From contig JAPYKE020000552.1 in NCBI GenBank assembly GCA_028554795.2, positions 124,001 through 188,000 of the forward strand: 64,000 bases of DNA, given 5' to 3'. Position 1 is the first letter of the stretch. Each line of letters begins with the position of its first letter. The position numbers and the translations under genes are program-made. Source of the stretch: Sinohyriopsis cumingii. Lineage: Eukaryota; Mollusca; Bivalvia; Unionida; Unionidae. Positions 12,711 through 22,606 of this stretch are shown here, one piece after another. The notes below the pieces were generated by a model that saw only the letters and a program-made list of their open reading frames with translations, was not told the DNA's origin and did not search any database.

Positions 12711-15529
12711 CTGGAAATAAAAATAGTAAATAAACATAAATTACTGCTCAAAGTGATATTATACAAATTTCAGATCTGAATCAAACCCATTTGAAATTTA
12801 GTACATTAAAACCCATCTAAAAACGTCACCCCTTCTGCCCAAAAAATGATCTCCAAACAGGTGGTCTCTCTTGACAGGTTATAACATTATATCATCAATA
12901 AATCTGTGTATTAAGTACTGTTCTCTCCTGGCAGTGGTGTTTTCAAGGCAGGTTTTACTGTTCTACATTGGCTACTTTCTGGCTGGGTTTAAGAAAAACT
13001 GCATTTAGGGTCTATCCATGACCTCTGGCATTTTGCAAGTATTTTCAGCTCCTCTGTGGAGAAGGTATGAAAAAAGGAAGTTGCTTCAAGGATTCTAGAA
13101 TATCTGTAAAATTCTCAAAGAACACACCATTAATCCCTGTAATGCGTCCCCATGATGCAATAATTTTCTCCAGGATGCTCCCCCTTTTCATATTCTGGTC
13201 AGTCATGGCCCAGTTTATTCAATAAATAGGTAAGATGCTAGTGTAATTAATTAAACAGGTAATACTTATCATTGCAATTAGCTTGTGAAAGGGAATGACC
13301 CTCAGAATGCTAGGTGTTTACTCATGTTAGTTTCTTTGGTATGTTCATGGGAATGGAGATGTTATTTCACATGCAGAGAAAATAAACATCATTGTAAATA
13401 ATCATGCTTGGGATTAAAACTAATTGTTGACAATTTTGTTGTGGTTTATTTTAGTGCACTTGTACTGGTCAAAAATTATTTTTGAATTTACATATATTAT
13501 GTTTAAACTTAACATTCTATTTACTGAAAAATATTTTTGTTTCAGTGTGATATTATAAATGGCTAAGAATTAAATCATTATCTTTGTTAAAACAATGATC
13601 ATGAGATTTTTCATTTTCCTTTATATCCTTCTGAAAATGAGGTGAAATGAGTCCAGTGCTCCCCATCCTGAAATTCTGTTGAGATCCTTGCTTGTATCAG
13701 CCTTTGATCTTTTAATATTTTTTACAGCAGGATTAATTTCATGCTGCACATAAAACATTATTATAACATGCAATAATCATTCCACTAACATTGCTCCAAG
13801 CAGTTTGTAATTCATTAATTGTACAGGTACTTTTGGGGAATTCAGCAGGACTTTCTTTACTATACAGAATCAGGGTTGTACTTTAAACATACTGTTCTGT
13901 ATAAAGCATGTAAAATCTACTAACTGATGATTTATTTTCTCTCTTCATATTGAATTTTTAATTATTTATCATTAAGCATAAACACACAATTGCAGTTTCT
14001 GTTCTGTGTTGCTTGCCTTGAAGTGTCTGTGAAAGGTAGATGGCTTCCATTTACTTGGCATGACATAGCCAAACAAAGTTTGATAATGCCATTAGAAAAA
14101 TAAACCAAGTTTTGAGTTATATTTATCCCATACTACTATCCTATCCAGTTTATTAACAGTTCTACTGTCAGAGATAACTGGAGGGGTAAACAATTTGACA
14201 AAAAGAAACTACAGGGGTGAAATTAACAACCTGAAATAAAGATAAATAATTCAGCTTGGTAATAATCTCTGCAAGTCAGACAATTTTGCGGGTCACTGAT
14301 TATGAATTATGATAGGCATGCAAGTTTGGTGTGGCAAAATTTGGACTTTTCAATCGACTCTGATGCCACCCATCATAATGAGATCAAATATCATGAATGG
14401 AGTGACATCTGAGACTCAGACTATTCTACAAAGAAAATCTCAATGCAGCTAGTGGGAGCTAACTCTTCCTTTATGTATATACATGTGATGAAAACACAAG
14501 CTAGTCAATTGGAGCATCTTCTGCCTTCTAAGTCAAGTTAAGAAAGAAACTGATGTGATTTGCCACCTTTGAACATTTGCTCACATGATGCAATGTGGTG
14601 GCAGAAAGAAGACAAATTATAACATTTTTGGCCTTTTAAAGTGCATCATATGTGGTATTCTCCACTGGAGGTATATAACCAAACCCATTAAATGTAATGT
14701 GTATTCCTACAACTACATCTTAAGTTTTTTGTCAACTTCATGGAATGGACATGTGCATGCCTGACAGTGATGCAGGAACAACTCATTCTAATTAAATGAT
14801 ATATTTCTGTACCTCTACTTAAGACAACTGTGAGATTTTTCTGTTAATTCTTCTCAGAAATTTTCAGACTGAATGTGGCATTGCTAGCAAAAAGCTAAAG
14901 TTGACGATATAACTTATGTAAGACACATGATTCATCGGTTGATTTACTGATAACCATTATCATGGCAACAATTTCTCTAAAGTACATTATTTACCTCTAA
15001 AAACATGATTCTTAACAGAACATTGATGAGTAACATTTAATTTAAAGAAACACCATTTTAAGTTTAAAAGTCTCAATATAGTTTCTTAGTCAATGTAGAT
15101 CCTAAAAAAGCACCTTCTGTATATAACAAGGCAGTACATCCAGTTGCATTACTGAGCTTTCATAATGTACATAATATAAAATAGTACAAAACAAAATCAC
15201 AATGATCCCAAAATGTTTAACCTAACTTGCCAGATATATTCAAGAGCTAAGCATATCTTGCAAACAAAAATGGAATTGACTCCTAAGAGGTAAAATTCAT
15301 ACAGCAAATAAATTAATTACAATCTATAGCTGTCACTGCAAGCCTAATGAACATACAATAGGAAAGGCTTGTTTTAAATCAATTCAATTAAAAGCATTGT
15401 TTTGTTACTTTATACAAAGTACACTGAATTATATATTTAAGTTAACCACATAAAATTTATATTCATTCATCACTTCTGTTACCATAGTTGCATTTGATTG
15501 TATTTGCAGAATTTGTAATCCATTCATAC

Positions 15530-15574
15530 CTCTTTAAAGGCCTTATTAGCAGCACTTTCATCAAAGCATTCAAC
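15530..15574 (-). CDS. Protein kinase gene, helix C mini-exon
   Basis: A 45-nt exon with acceptor AATTTCAG and donor GTATGA on the minus strand, encoding VECFDESAANKAFKE. It joins in phase 0 to the upstream exon ending in VLKK and supplies the start of helix C; the second E of VECFDE is a candidate for the conserved glutamate that pairs with the ATP lysine. The pattern VEC-acidic-(x)5-A-KE is seen in NEK/STKLD1-like kinases. Confidence 0.8.
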
Positions 15575-17614
15575 CTGAAATTGAATGAGCATGTATTGAG
15601 AAATAAAGCTTGCATACCATATGTCAACGTTATATTCCATATACATTTCTTTGCATGCTTAACAACCAGATGACCCCTTGTCAGAATGCTCATGCATTAA
15701 ATCAATTGCTGATACACTTCATGTGAATATATTTCTTCCAATTAGCCTACACCATTGCACATGTGATCAGTGACAATGATGTATCATGGAGTAACATCAA
15801 CATTACATTGACAAAACAAGTTTGTAGTAAACAAAGCACATACAGAAACATAATTTATCAATCCTAAGCAGCCATGGCTTGTCTTATTTCATCATAATTT
15901 TGTTTTTGGGAGATTTCTTCTCAGAATTTAAAGGAGTCAAATTCAGAAAAATCATGGTGACATTTATACAGACTGATTGATCCATTTAGACATACATAGT
16001 TACCAGGGAATGCAGTTTTCCAAAAATGTATGCTAGGGTGCTCTAAGGATTCAAAAAGTTTATATGAAAATAATACAAAGTCTAAAGAGACTACACCACA
16101 TGAAAAGTGTCATCCTTGGGTCCCAATATTTACAAGAAGAATCTTAAAAGAATTACTTACTTGTATGGAAGAAAAGCATTACATTTAGGTTGCTAATTAT
16201 ATTTTAAAAAATTATAATGACAATATGAGCATGCAGAACATCAATCACTTCAAGTCTATCTTGCATTCTTCATAATCCATTTCTTTAAAAGTGCGAATAA
16301 TTGTGGACAGCAAACATTTAGTTTGAGTACAAAGGTTTTATTTTCAGTTTATTATCATTTTTACTACTTTATACAAACTAAGATTATTAAATATGCACAA
16401 TAATTTAAATCCCAGGATTCAGTTACAGGATACAAGAAATAGATACTGCTAAAGTGAAAAATGGTTTAATTACCAACTGATAGAAAAGATTAATACTTGG
16501 ATATATATAAGAAAACATGCTGATCATGCTGACTTAACTATAAAATATACAGCAAAAGTATTTTTTTTCATGTAAACATGAACAAATTGTAATAAGACAG
16601 AGTCATATTTGGACATTGGTGATGACAGATCCCTGTAAAACTTTATAATGAAATACACCATTATAAACAGTTGTCCATTGTCAGTCACAATGCTATCACA
16701 GATGCCTATTATGGTGGTGAGATGATCTGCCCCATCAGATTATAGTCTGAATATACCTCCCCATCTGTTTGTACCCACCTGCCAATTTAAAAAATGAAAA
16801 GCACAAATGAGATAAAAGATGAACAGGACTTATTTCTTTTATTGATTTATAATTTCAAACCTGATTATGCCCAGGGAAGACCTAACACTGCTATCATCTG
16901 TGCATTTTATTCCAAATGGAACTTTTCAGTGTAAAAGACTAACTGCTTGCCAGTCATTTCCACTTCCTGGACAAGTCCATTTTCAGCAAAGGGGTGTATG
17001 CATGACTATGCATGCACATACATAGAAGGAAAATACTATGTTATCTGCTTCTGATATTTACAATGTTGAATCAAGTGAAGGAAAATAATGACAACTACAA
17101 ATTTGCTTTTAAGGTGGATATAACAAGAGGTGTAATTTCTATGGTCATGTGCACAAAGGGATATATATCTAAACTCTCAACATTATGTTAATTTATGGAA
17201 TTATCCAGCAGTTACTGAATAGGATGAACTACACCACTCTTTTTGTCAGCGGAAAATAAACTAGCTCATAGCGTACTCAATGTGGTGCCGTGTTACTATG
17301 GAAGGTCCATTAAGCAAGAATGGCACAGAGGATGCCAGTATATTTGGGTCACTTTGGTCACTCAGGTTAAAAATCATAAAACACTGAATGAACTGACTAA
17401 GTTCTGTGCACTTTTTATCACATGATAGATTTAAGTTATTGAAATCATGGGGGGGGGGGTACAAACAAATGGGGAGGTATATTCAGACTATAGTTTGTAA
17501 CATTATTTAGTTGTATTTATAAGTACAATTGTACTTTTGAATTTAGTTGGGAATAAACAGTCGTGTTGTACAGAACCCCTAAATGTGTGTGTGTCTGTCT
17601 GTCTCTCGTTTTGT

Positions 17615-17619
<5 letters not shown>

Positions 17620-17699
<80 letters not shown>

Positions 17700-17708
17700 T
17701 ACACACAT
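17620..17708. repeat. Compound microsatellite (CT)n(AT)n(AC)n
   Basis: Consecutive runs of CT, AT and AC repeats in the kinase intron directly after the glycine-loop exon. It creates long spurious open frames on both strands. Confidence 0.95.
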
Positions 17709-17731
17709 ATTATATAGCAATCATATGAGAC

Positions 17732-17818
17732 CTTTTTCAGAACGAATGTTTGACGATCCAATTTTCGCTCTACTATGTGAACCATCGCCTGAGCACCCTT
17801 TCCGAGACATTCTTTAAG
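17732..17818 (-). CDS. Protein kinase gene, glycine-loop exon
   Basis: An 87-nt exon (29 codons) with acceptor TTTCATTTCAG and a GT donor. It encodes LKECLGKGAQAMVHIVERK and then LDRQTFVLKK: a glycine-rich loop (LGKGAQAMV) and the ATP-binding lysine in FVLKK. It is the most upstream exon I can see; the initiator exon must lie further right on the plus-strand map (above 17818), possibly beyond the Polinton insertions. A compound microsatellite sits immediately downstream, in the intron. Confidence 0.85.
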
Positions 17819-18334
17819 CTGAAATGAAATATATCGTGATATAATAAGTAAAACTATTGAAACAAATGAGCAACACTTGTTAAATATGCACGCAATTGCA
17901 AAATAACACAATAAGTCACACAGATTGGATAGTTTCGTACAGTATAGTCCTCCATGCTTGACAACACGAAGCTCACTCAATGCGCATGCGTTTTGTTCTA
18001 TGACGTTTATCAAATAAAGAAAGAAAGGGCAAAAATGAAACGGAACGATGATATTACGCGTCCAATATCAGCTACCATTAGGTACTAGGTTACTATGCAT
18101 ATATAAATACTCATACACAAAAGCACAATTCAAAATATTGCTATTTTAATATAGTTAAACGTTTGTTATAGAATTAAATAGTGTTCAAGATAACACGATA
18201 AAAGGGATTCATATGAATGTGCAGTTATAAGCCATTCACGGCAGAACGAGATATAAATTATGAGATATTCTAAATGATTATTTTGTAACTCATGTGACAA
18301 TGTTCTGCTTCATTCATTATACTTTATGTCCCTC

Positions 18335-18466
<132 letters not shown>

Positions 18467-18599
18467 TGATGTATATTATTACAGTAAAAAAATAATGATT
18501 GATCCGATAAAATCTGTACAGATGGTAAAAAAAAAAAAAAAAACAAAGCACCTACACTAACTACATGGAATTCAAACGCTTGGAATTGCTTAATAGATT

Positions 18600-20283
18600 A
18601 CCAGCATGACATTAGCTTGAAAAAAATTCAGCTGTCGAAATAGTGCATAATAATATATACTCTGATATAAAATGGAACCTCAAAGGGATTTATTTAATGC
18701 GAAGGTCGATAAGGATTGGTTAGTCATTTCTGAGACAGTGATACGAATACCTTTGAATGGCGATTACTTCATAATATTCCGCTGCTCGTCGATCAATATT
18801 CCTTGCAAAATTATTAGAAAACTGCTCCATGAAATCCATCCAGTAAAATCAGATGAAGGCAAATAAGAGGTCATTCAATTAAAACCAAATTCGAATGTCG
18901 CACGCTATGACGTAACACCGAAAGCACTGAATATTGGAGAAATTATAAATGTGCTTCCTCTTGTATAGCCAGTGATTAGACCCGATCACTGCTTTTTCTG
19001 ACCAAATTTGGTGCTCGTCTTGTCGCTACATAAATTCAGAGTTCTACTGCAACAATCGACGGTATCCTTTACAAAGAAATATGTCTGAATGATTAAATCG
19101 ACAACACGAATGGCAAACTATCCATATCGCTGTAATTAATTAAATAATATATATTTTTATTGGTTACTTCAGTATTTCAGATGAACTGACCACCCCTACC
19201 CTCGAACGTTGAATTGGACCAAAAAGGAAAAATGAAACAAAGTCTGTTTTATTGGTTGAATTTACATCCTTGATATCTATATAAAAAGTAAAGGAAAGAA
19301 CGACTGCAGCTGGTGACAACGAAGAAAGCCTTGATATTGAATGTTTGAAAAACAATTCAAAAATTGAAATAACTACAAGCAATGACAAGCAAATGCCGCG
19401 CTTGTGTATTCGTATTCACAATCCCGTTACTTTTCCTGGGAACCTGAGCGTATTCGCGGACCTTTTACATGTAAATATTGATGCATCACTCGAATGTTAA
19501 TGAAACAGATATCTTTTGTCTTTGTTTTCACTTGTTAAAATGTTTTTTTTTTTTAAAAATCTCCACAGGGTGGCTTTGTTTCAGAGGATGATAATGGCTA
19601 TTACTAGCAGCAAAGGAGAAAAATACTATTTAGAGATTGGATATCAGCGTAGCATATGCATTTAATGATTACAGGGATATATCTGAGAGGACCAAACGAG
19701 CTCATTTAAGATTTAAACACTGAGACAGAGGACATATAAAACTTAGGACACTGGACAAAGTCACAAAATTAAATAAAACAATTAAAATGACATAGTCCTC
19801 AGGAAGAGCCGTATACTTTCTTTTCGTTATCCTGTTAAATTAAATAATAAAGCTACTAAATGGTTTTTACAAAAACGTATTACTGAGTAAATACGCAGGT
19901 TTTCAGGAACAATAATTCGAAAAATATTAGACAAGAGAGAAGCCAGTTGACAATACATTAACAGCTATTCCACAGAAGTGTACTGAAAAAGCTAACAACA
20001 TATCAGATATACCGATTAAGAAAAAGATGAAAATCGTTTTATGCGCATAATTTGTATTTATAGATACCCAATAACATATCAGATGTAGTACGTGACCCGA
20101 AAATCGCAAGGAAAAGAGTAATTGTTTAAATATAAATTATTCGCTGCACACATTTCACAGCAATATTTTTCAAGCACCAAAACCAGGCTAAATCACAACT
20201 TTTGTTAATTTTCACAGTGATAATGCAAAATTCTCTTGTGACATTTTAAAATGATTTTTATGTTAAAACTACCCGTTTGATTA
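18600..20283. other. Host DNA upstream of the kinase exons, no gene seen
   Basis: AT-rich sequence with only short, non-conserved open frames. It lies between the first recognised kinase exon and the left end of element 1, so it may hold the 5' part of the kinase gene or its promoter, but I see no supportable exon. Confidence 0.5.
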
Positions 20284-20289
20284 CTTATA
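20284..20289. repeat. Target-site duplication of element 1, left copy (CTTATA)
   Basis: CTTATA directly precedes the terminal AGTAGTAAATGG of element 1 and is repeated directly after the other end (37295-37300). A 6-bp duplication is the hallmark of Polinton integration. Confidence 0.95.
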
Positions 20290-20309
20290 AGTAGTAAATG
20301 GGGATACCC

Positions 20310-20520
20310 TACGTACAATGGGAATTAGCATTACAAACCACCCTGGGACACTCTACGTACAATGGGAATTTAACATGGCGAAAAATCGTGGGTCAGATTA
20401 CGTACAATGGGAATTAACATGGGAATAAATCGTGGGTTACTTTACGTACAAGGGAAATTTAACATGGCGAAAAATCGTGGGTCACTCTACGTACAAGGGG
20501 AATTTAACATGGGGAATAGA
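20310..20520 (+). repeat. Subterminal 44-bp repeats, core TACGTACAATGGGAATT
   Basis: TACGTACAATGGGAATT or its variant TACGTACAAGGGGAATTT starts at 20310, 20354, 20399, 20443 and 20488: spacings 44, 45, 44, 45. Units continue TAACATGG and then alternate CGAAAAATCGTGGGT with related words. The mirror array is in the right repeat. The core ACAA(T/G)GG(G/A)AATTTAACATGG recurs in the otherwise different termini of element 2, which points to a bound protein (integrase, terminal protein or replication initiator), though this is inference. Confidence 0.85.
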
Positions 20521-20636
20521 GTTTGGGCTTGTTTAGGGACAAGGAGAATTGAATATGGGATTTTTTTTTTTTTTTTTTAAATTTTTAAAAAAGGGGTAGG
20601 CAATGGAAAGGCTATCTCTTTTCGAGAAATATGGCT

Positions 20637-20652
20637 GGCCCTGAAAAGGGCC
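20637..20652 (-). terminator. Histone-type 3' stem-loop after left terminal gene of element 1
   Basis: On the minus strand GGCCCTTTTCAGGGCC forms a 6-bp stem with a TTTC loop, preceded by CCCAAA and followed by AGCCA and then, 9-18 nt on, CTCGAAAAGAGAT. It begins 24 nt after the stop codon of the gene at 20677-20913. Stem length, tetraloop, A-rich 5' flank, ACC-like 3' flank and purine-rich downstream block all match the replication-dependent histone mRNA 3' end. Confidence 0.85.
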
Positions 20653-20676
20653 TTTGGGTTTATGTTAATATTAATA

Positions 20677-20913
20677 TTAACATAGATGGCATCTGTCACA
20701 TCTTCTTCTTCTTCTTCTTAAACTCCTTCTAACTGCCGGTCCATACACAAGTACCCTCTTGAGACATCCTTGTCTTTCTATGTAAACTCTCCTCATCCAT
20801 TGACTAGTATCTGTCCTATCAACAACAGTCCACTTGGACCTGACATACATGAGCATGTCCGTCCTAAACATCATGGAAGACACAAGGGTGGATGACTCAA
20901 CTGTGGTCCACAT
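20677..20913 (-). CDS. Left terminal small protein (78 aa), outward-facing
   Basis: Unrecognised protein. Its start MWTTVESSTLVSSM is conserved in the homologous gene of element 2 (MWTNVESSTLVSSM at 38199-38384), with the same strand, position, TATA box (minus-strand TATAAATA at 20958-20965) and stem-loop 3' end, so it is a real gene. After about 20 conserved residues the two copies diverge. The element 1 C-terminus is very basic (RRSLRRRRRRCDRCHLC), suggesting nucleic-acid binding or nuclear targeting, but this tail comes from a TTC repeat that may be a local expansion. It is transcribed outward, toward the left end, and divergently from the gene at 21133. Confidence 0.7.
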   Translation of the reverse strand: MWTTVESSTLVSSMMFRTDMLMYVRSKWTVVDRTDTSQWMRRVYIERQGCLKRVLVYGPAVRRSLRRRRRRCDRCHLC

Positions 20914-21132
20914 CTTGAAGCGACGAGAATAGGTGAATCAATGCAGTGAACTGCGCTTATTTATAGGTACAGGAAGGATTGAAACGGATTGAATTCATTC
21001 ACCAATCCGAACACGCGTTACAAAATTCAGTCAGCTCGCATCCAATCCGAAGAGAGCAGTCTGTGACGTCACGTGGTCTATATAGATTCGTTAGCGCTTG
21101 TGTGCAGTCAATCTATGCGACAGTGATTCAAC
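20914..21132. promoter_or_regulatory. Divergent promoter with CCAAT, CRE, E-box and TATA
   Basis: Between the two left-end genes: two CCAATCCGAA boxes (21002 and 21042), a perfect palindromic CRE TGACGTCA (21064-21071) overlapping an E-box CACGTG (21070-21075), a plus-strand TATATAG (21079-21085, 54 nt before the ATG at 21133) and a minus-strand TATAAATA (20965-20958, 45 nt before the ATG at 20913). The CCAAT, CRE and both TATA motifs are conserved at the same places in element 2 (38385-38602). The CRE suggests CREB/ATF-type host control; that is inference from the motif. Confidence 0.75.
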
Positions 21133-21693
21133 ATGACGGAAACTCAGAAAACGATCCATTGGGGTGCACCAGCAGGGGAGACTGCCCAAGGGAACCCGGA
21201 CTTACTTTCAGAAGAGGTACATTGGGATTTTGTGGATTTTCTTACCTCGCAAGAATTTGTTCCGGAACCTTCGTTACCTTCTTCATTACCGCAAGTGGAG
21301 AATTTTAGACAGAGACAGAAAGAAGAATTGGAGAAATTTATGCAACGACAAAAGGAAGCGGAACAAGCTTTTCTCCTACAGCAACAGCAACAGCAACAAG
21401 AAGAGGTAAGAAAAAAACAACAGCAACAACAGCAAGAAGAAGTAGCAGCAAAGAAACAAGAGGGTGAAAATCAAACGGCTACGGTACTGTTGGACATTTT
21501 AGCGGAGTTAAGAAGTCTGAAACAAATGTATCAGACTTCTTTATCACGACCGAAGAGAATACGACCTTCCCGAGCTAAACACGCCAACCCTGTGACTAAG
21601 CCTGTCGTACCACCCTTAGTGATTTCAACCCAATCATCAGAAGTAGGCCTTGGCCGTGGCAAAGGCTTAAGGCAGTTAAAGTTGATTGGTTAA
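21133..21693 (+). CDS. Q-rich coiled-coil protein with basic tail (186 aa)
   Basis: No known domain. Residues 1-50 include a conserved WDFVDFLTSQEF segment (also in element 2). Residues about 58-110 form a charged, glutamine-rich coiled coil (QQQQQQQEEVRKKQQ). Residues about 116-135 (LLDILAELRSLKQMYQTSL) are a conserved leucine-heptad helix. The tail is basic (RPKRIRPSRAK) and ends in GLGRGKGLRQLKLI, both conserved. The ATG at 21133 is chosen because a TATA box lies 54 nt upstream and the same start is kept in element 2. The mRNA appears to end at a histone-type stem-loop 26 nt after the stop. Confidence 0.85.
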   Translation: MTETQKTIHWGAPAGETAQGNPDLLSEEVHWDFVDFLTSQEFVPEPSLPSSLPQVENFRQRQKEELEKFMQRQKEAEQAFLLQQQQQQQEEVRKKQQQQQQEEVAAKKQEGENQTATVLLDILAELRSLKQMYQTSLSRPKRIRPSRAKHANPVTKPVVPPLVISTQSSEVGLGRGKGLRQLKLIG

Positions 21694-21718
21694 ACTCACC
21701 CCTACACCAAAATAAAAA

Positions 21719-21734
21719 GGCCCTTTTCAGGGCC
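21719..21734 (+). terminator. Histone-type 3' stem-loop after Q-rich gene (element 1)
   Basis: GGCCCTTTTCAGGGCC: perfect 6-bp stem, TTTC loop, preceded by AAAAA and followed exactly by ACCCA, then CTCGAAAAGAAAT about 12 nt later and CAATTTGCCAA further on. This is indistinguishable by eye from a metazoan histone 3' signal. It starts 26 nt after the stop codon. Confidence 0.9.
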
Positions 21735-21981
21735 ACCCACATTTCTCGAAAAGAAATACAATTTCAATTTGCCAATAACTCAAAAATAAACCCCACCCAT
21801 TTTAGCCTTATAGTACGTGTCTGTGTATGAGTGCGTGAGTGTAGCTTCTTATTTTAAAATCAAAACTCAAAGACACTTACCTTATATCATTCATGTATTC
21901 TTTTATCCATTTTTTACAATCCAATTCACAATTCACCACAGAACACTTTAAAAAGTTCGTAGACTTCTTCTTTCTCATTAT

Positions 21982-22473
21982 TTAGTCTCTCTGTTTTTTG
22001 AATTTCTTCACCGTTTTTTCCTCATTTTCTTCCCTTCTTCTTTTCTTCTCCTGTTTCTTTGCCTCTTTTAAATAGAATTGTCTTCTTTCTTCCTCTTCTT
22101 CCTCTGAAGAATCCCTCTCTTCTTTCGAAGAATCCCTCTCTTCTTCCGAAGAATCCCTCTCTTCTTCTGAAGAATCCTTCTTTTCTTTTGACTCCTCTTG
22201 TTTCTTTTTTGGGCAATCTGGAGACCAATGTCCTTTTTCTTTACAATAATAACAGGTATCTTGACTTTTGTCTTTTTTAGCCCCTGTTTTTTTTCTTTTT
22301 TGACGGTCTGGACAGTCTGAAGACCAATGCCCTTTCTTCTGACAGATATAGCAAGTATCTTGACTTTTATCTCGAAAGGAAGGAGAGTAGTCCGTCGGCT
22401 GGTCTGAAGAGAATTTTCTAATGACCCCTCGCAAAGCTCTCACGAAACGTTCCATCTGGGTAGTCTCTTCCAT
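21982..22473 (-). CDS. Zinc-knuckle protein with two CCHC motifs (163 aa)
   Basis: Two Gag-type zinc knuckles of the form C-X2-C-X4-H-X4-C: CYICQKKGHWSSDC and CYYCKEKGHWSPDC, each preceded by KSQDTC-type spacing. They are followed by a run of four DSSEEER-like acidic repeats (casein kinase 2-type sites) and a lysine-rich tail (KKFKKQRD). It probably binds single-stranded nucleic acid. An upstream ATG at 22527 is open, but the TATA box TATATAAA abuts it, so transcription must start downstream; I therefore choose the ATG at 22473 (MEETTQMERF), which is also conserved in element 2. It is divergent from polB. Zinc knuckles are not part of the standard Polinton gene set. Confidence 0.8.
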   Translation of the reverse strand: MEETTQMERFVRALRGVIRKFSSDQPTDYSPSFRDKSQDTCYICQKKGHWSSDCPDRQKRKKTGAKKDKSQDTCYYCKEKGHWSPDCPKKKQEESKEKKDSSEEERDSSEEERDSSKEERDSSEEEEEERRQFYLKEAKKQEKKRRREENEEKTVKKFKKQRD

Positions 22474-22606
22474 CGTTCTCCTCGGTTTGAGAGTGAAATG
22501 AATAGTGAAAGGACAAGACACACCCATTTTATATACGCTGGTTTGCCATGACTATAAATTAGTCTATGGTGTTTGAACTTGAGTCATTTGACGTTTTGCA
22601 CTCAAG
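22474..22606. promoter_or_regulatory. Divergent TATA boxes for zinc-knuckle gene and polB
   Basis: Minus-strand TATATAAA at 22535-22528 serves the zinc-knuckle gene. Plus-strand TATAAATT at 22553-22560 lies 47 nt before the polB ATG. Equivalent TATA motifs are kept in element 2 (39930-39960 region), which supports the start sites. Confidence 0.65.

Larger units (their letters stand above)
20290..20661 (+). repeat. Element 1 left terminal inverted repeat
   Basis: Inverted copy of 36920-37294, nearly identical over about 372 bp. From outside in it contains the terminal AGTAGTAAATGGGG, five copies of a 44-bp unit, a poly-T tract, a conserved block, and a histone-type stem-loop facing outward. 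Confidence 0.95.

Noticed and set aside
17503..18013. Open frames over the microsatellites (TH/YI repeats)
   Set aside because: They are translations of dinucleotide repeats; only the 87-nt kinase exon inside this stretch is real.
22474..22527. Upstream ATG of the zinc-knuckle gene
   Set aside because: The TATA box touches this ATG, so transcripts should start after it; the downstream ATG is also conserved in element 2.
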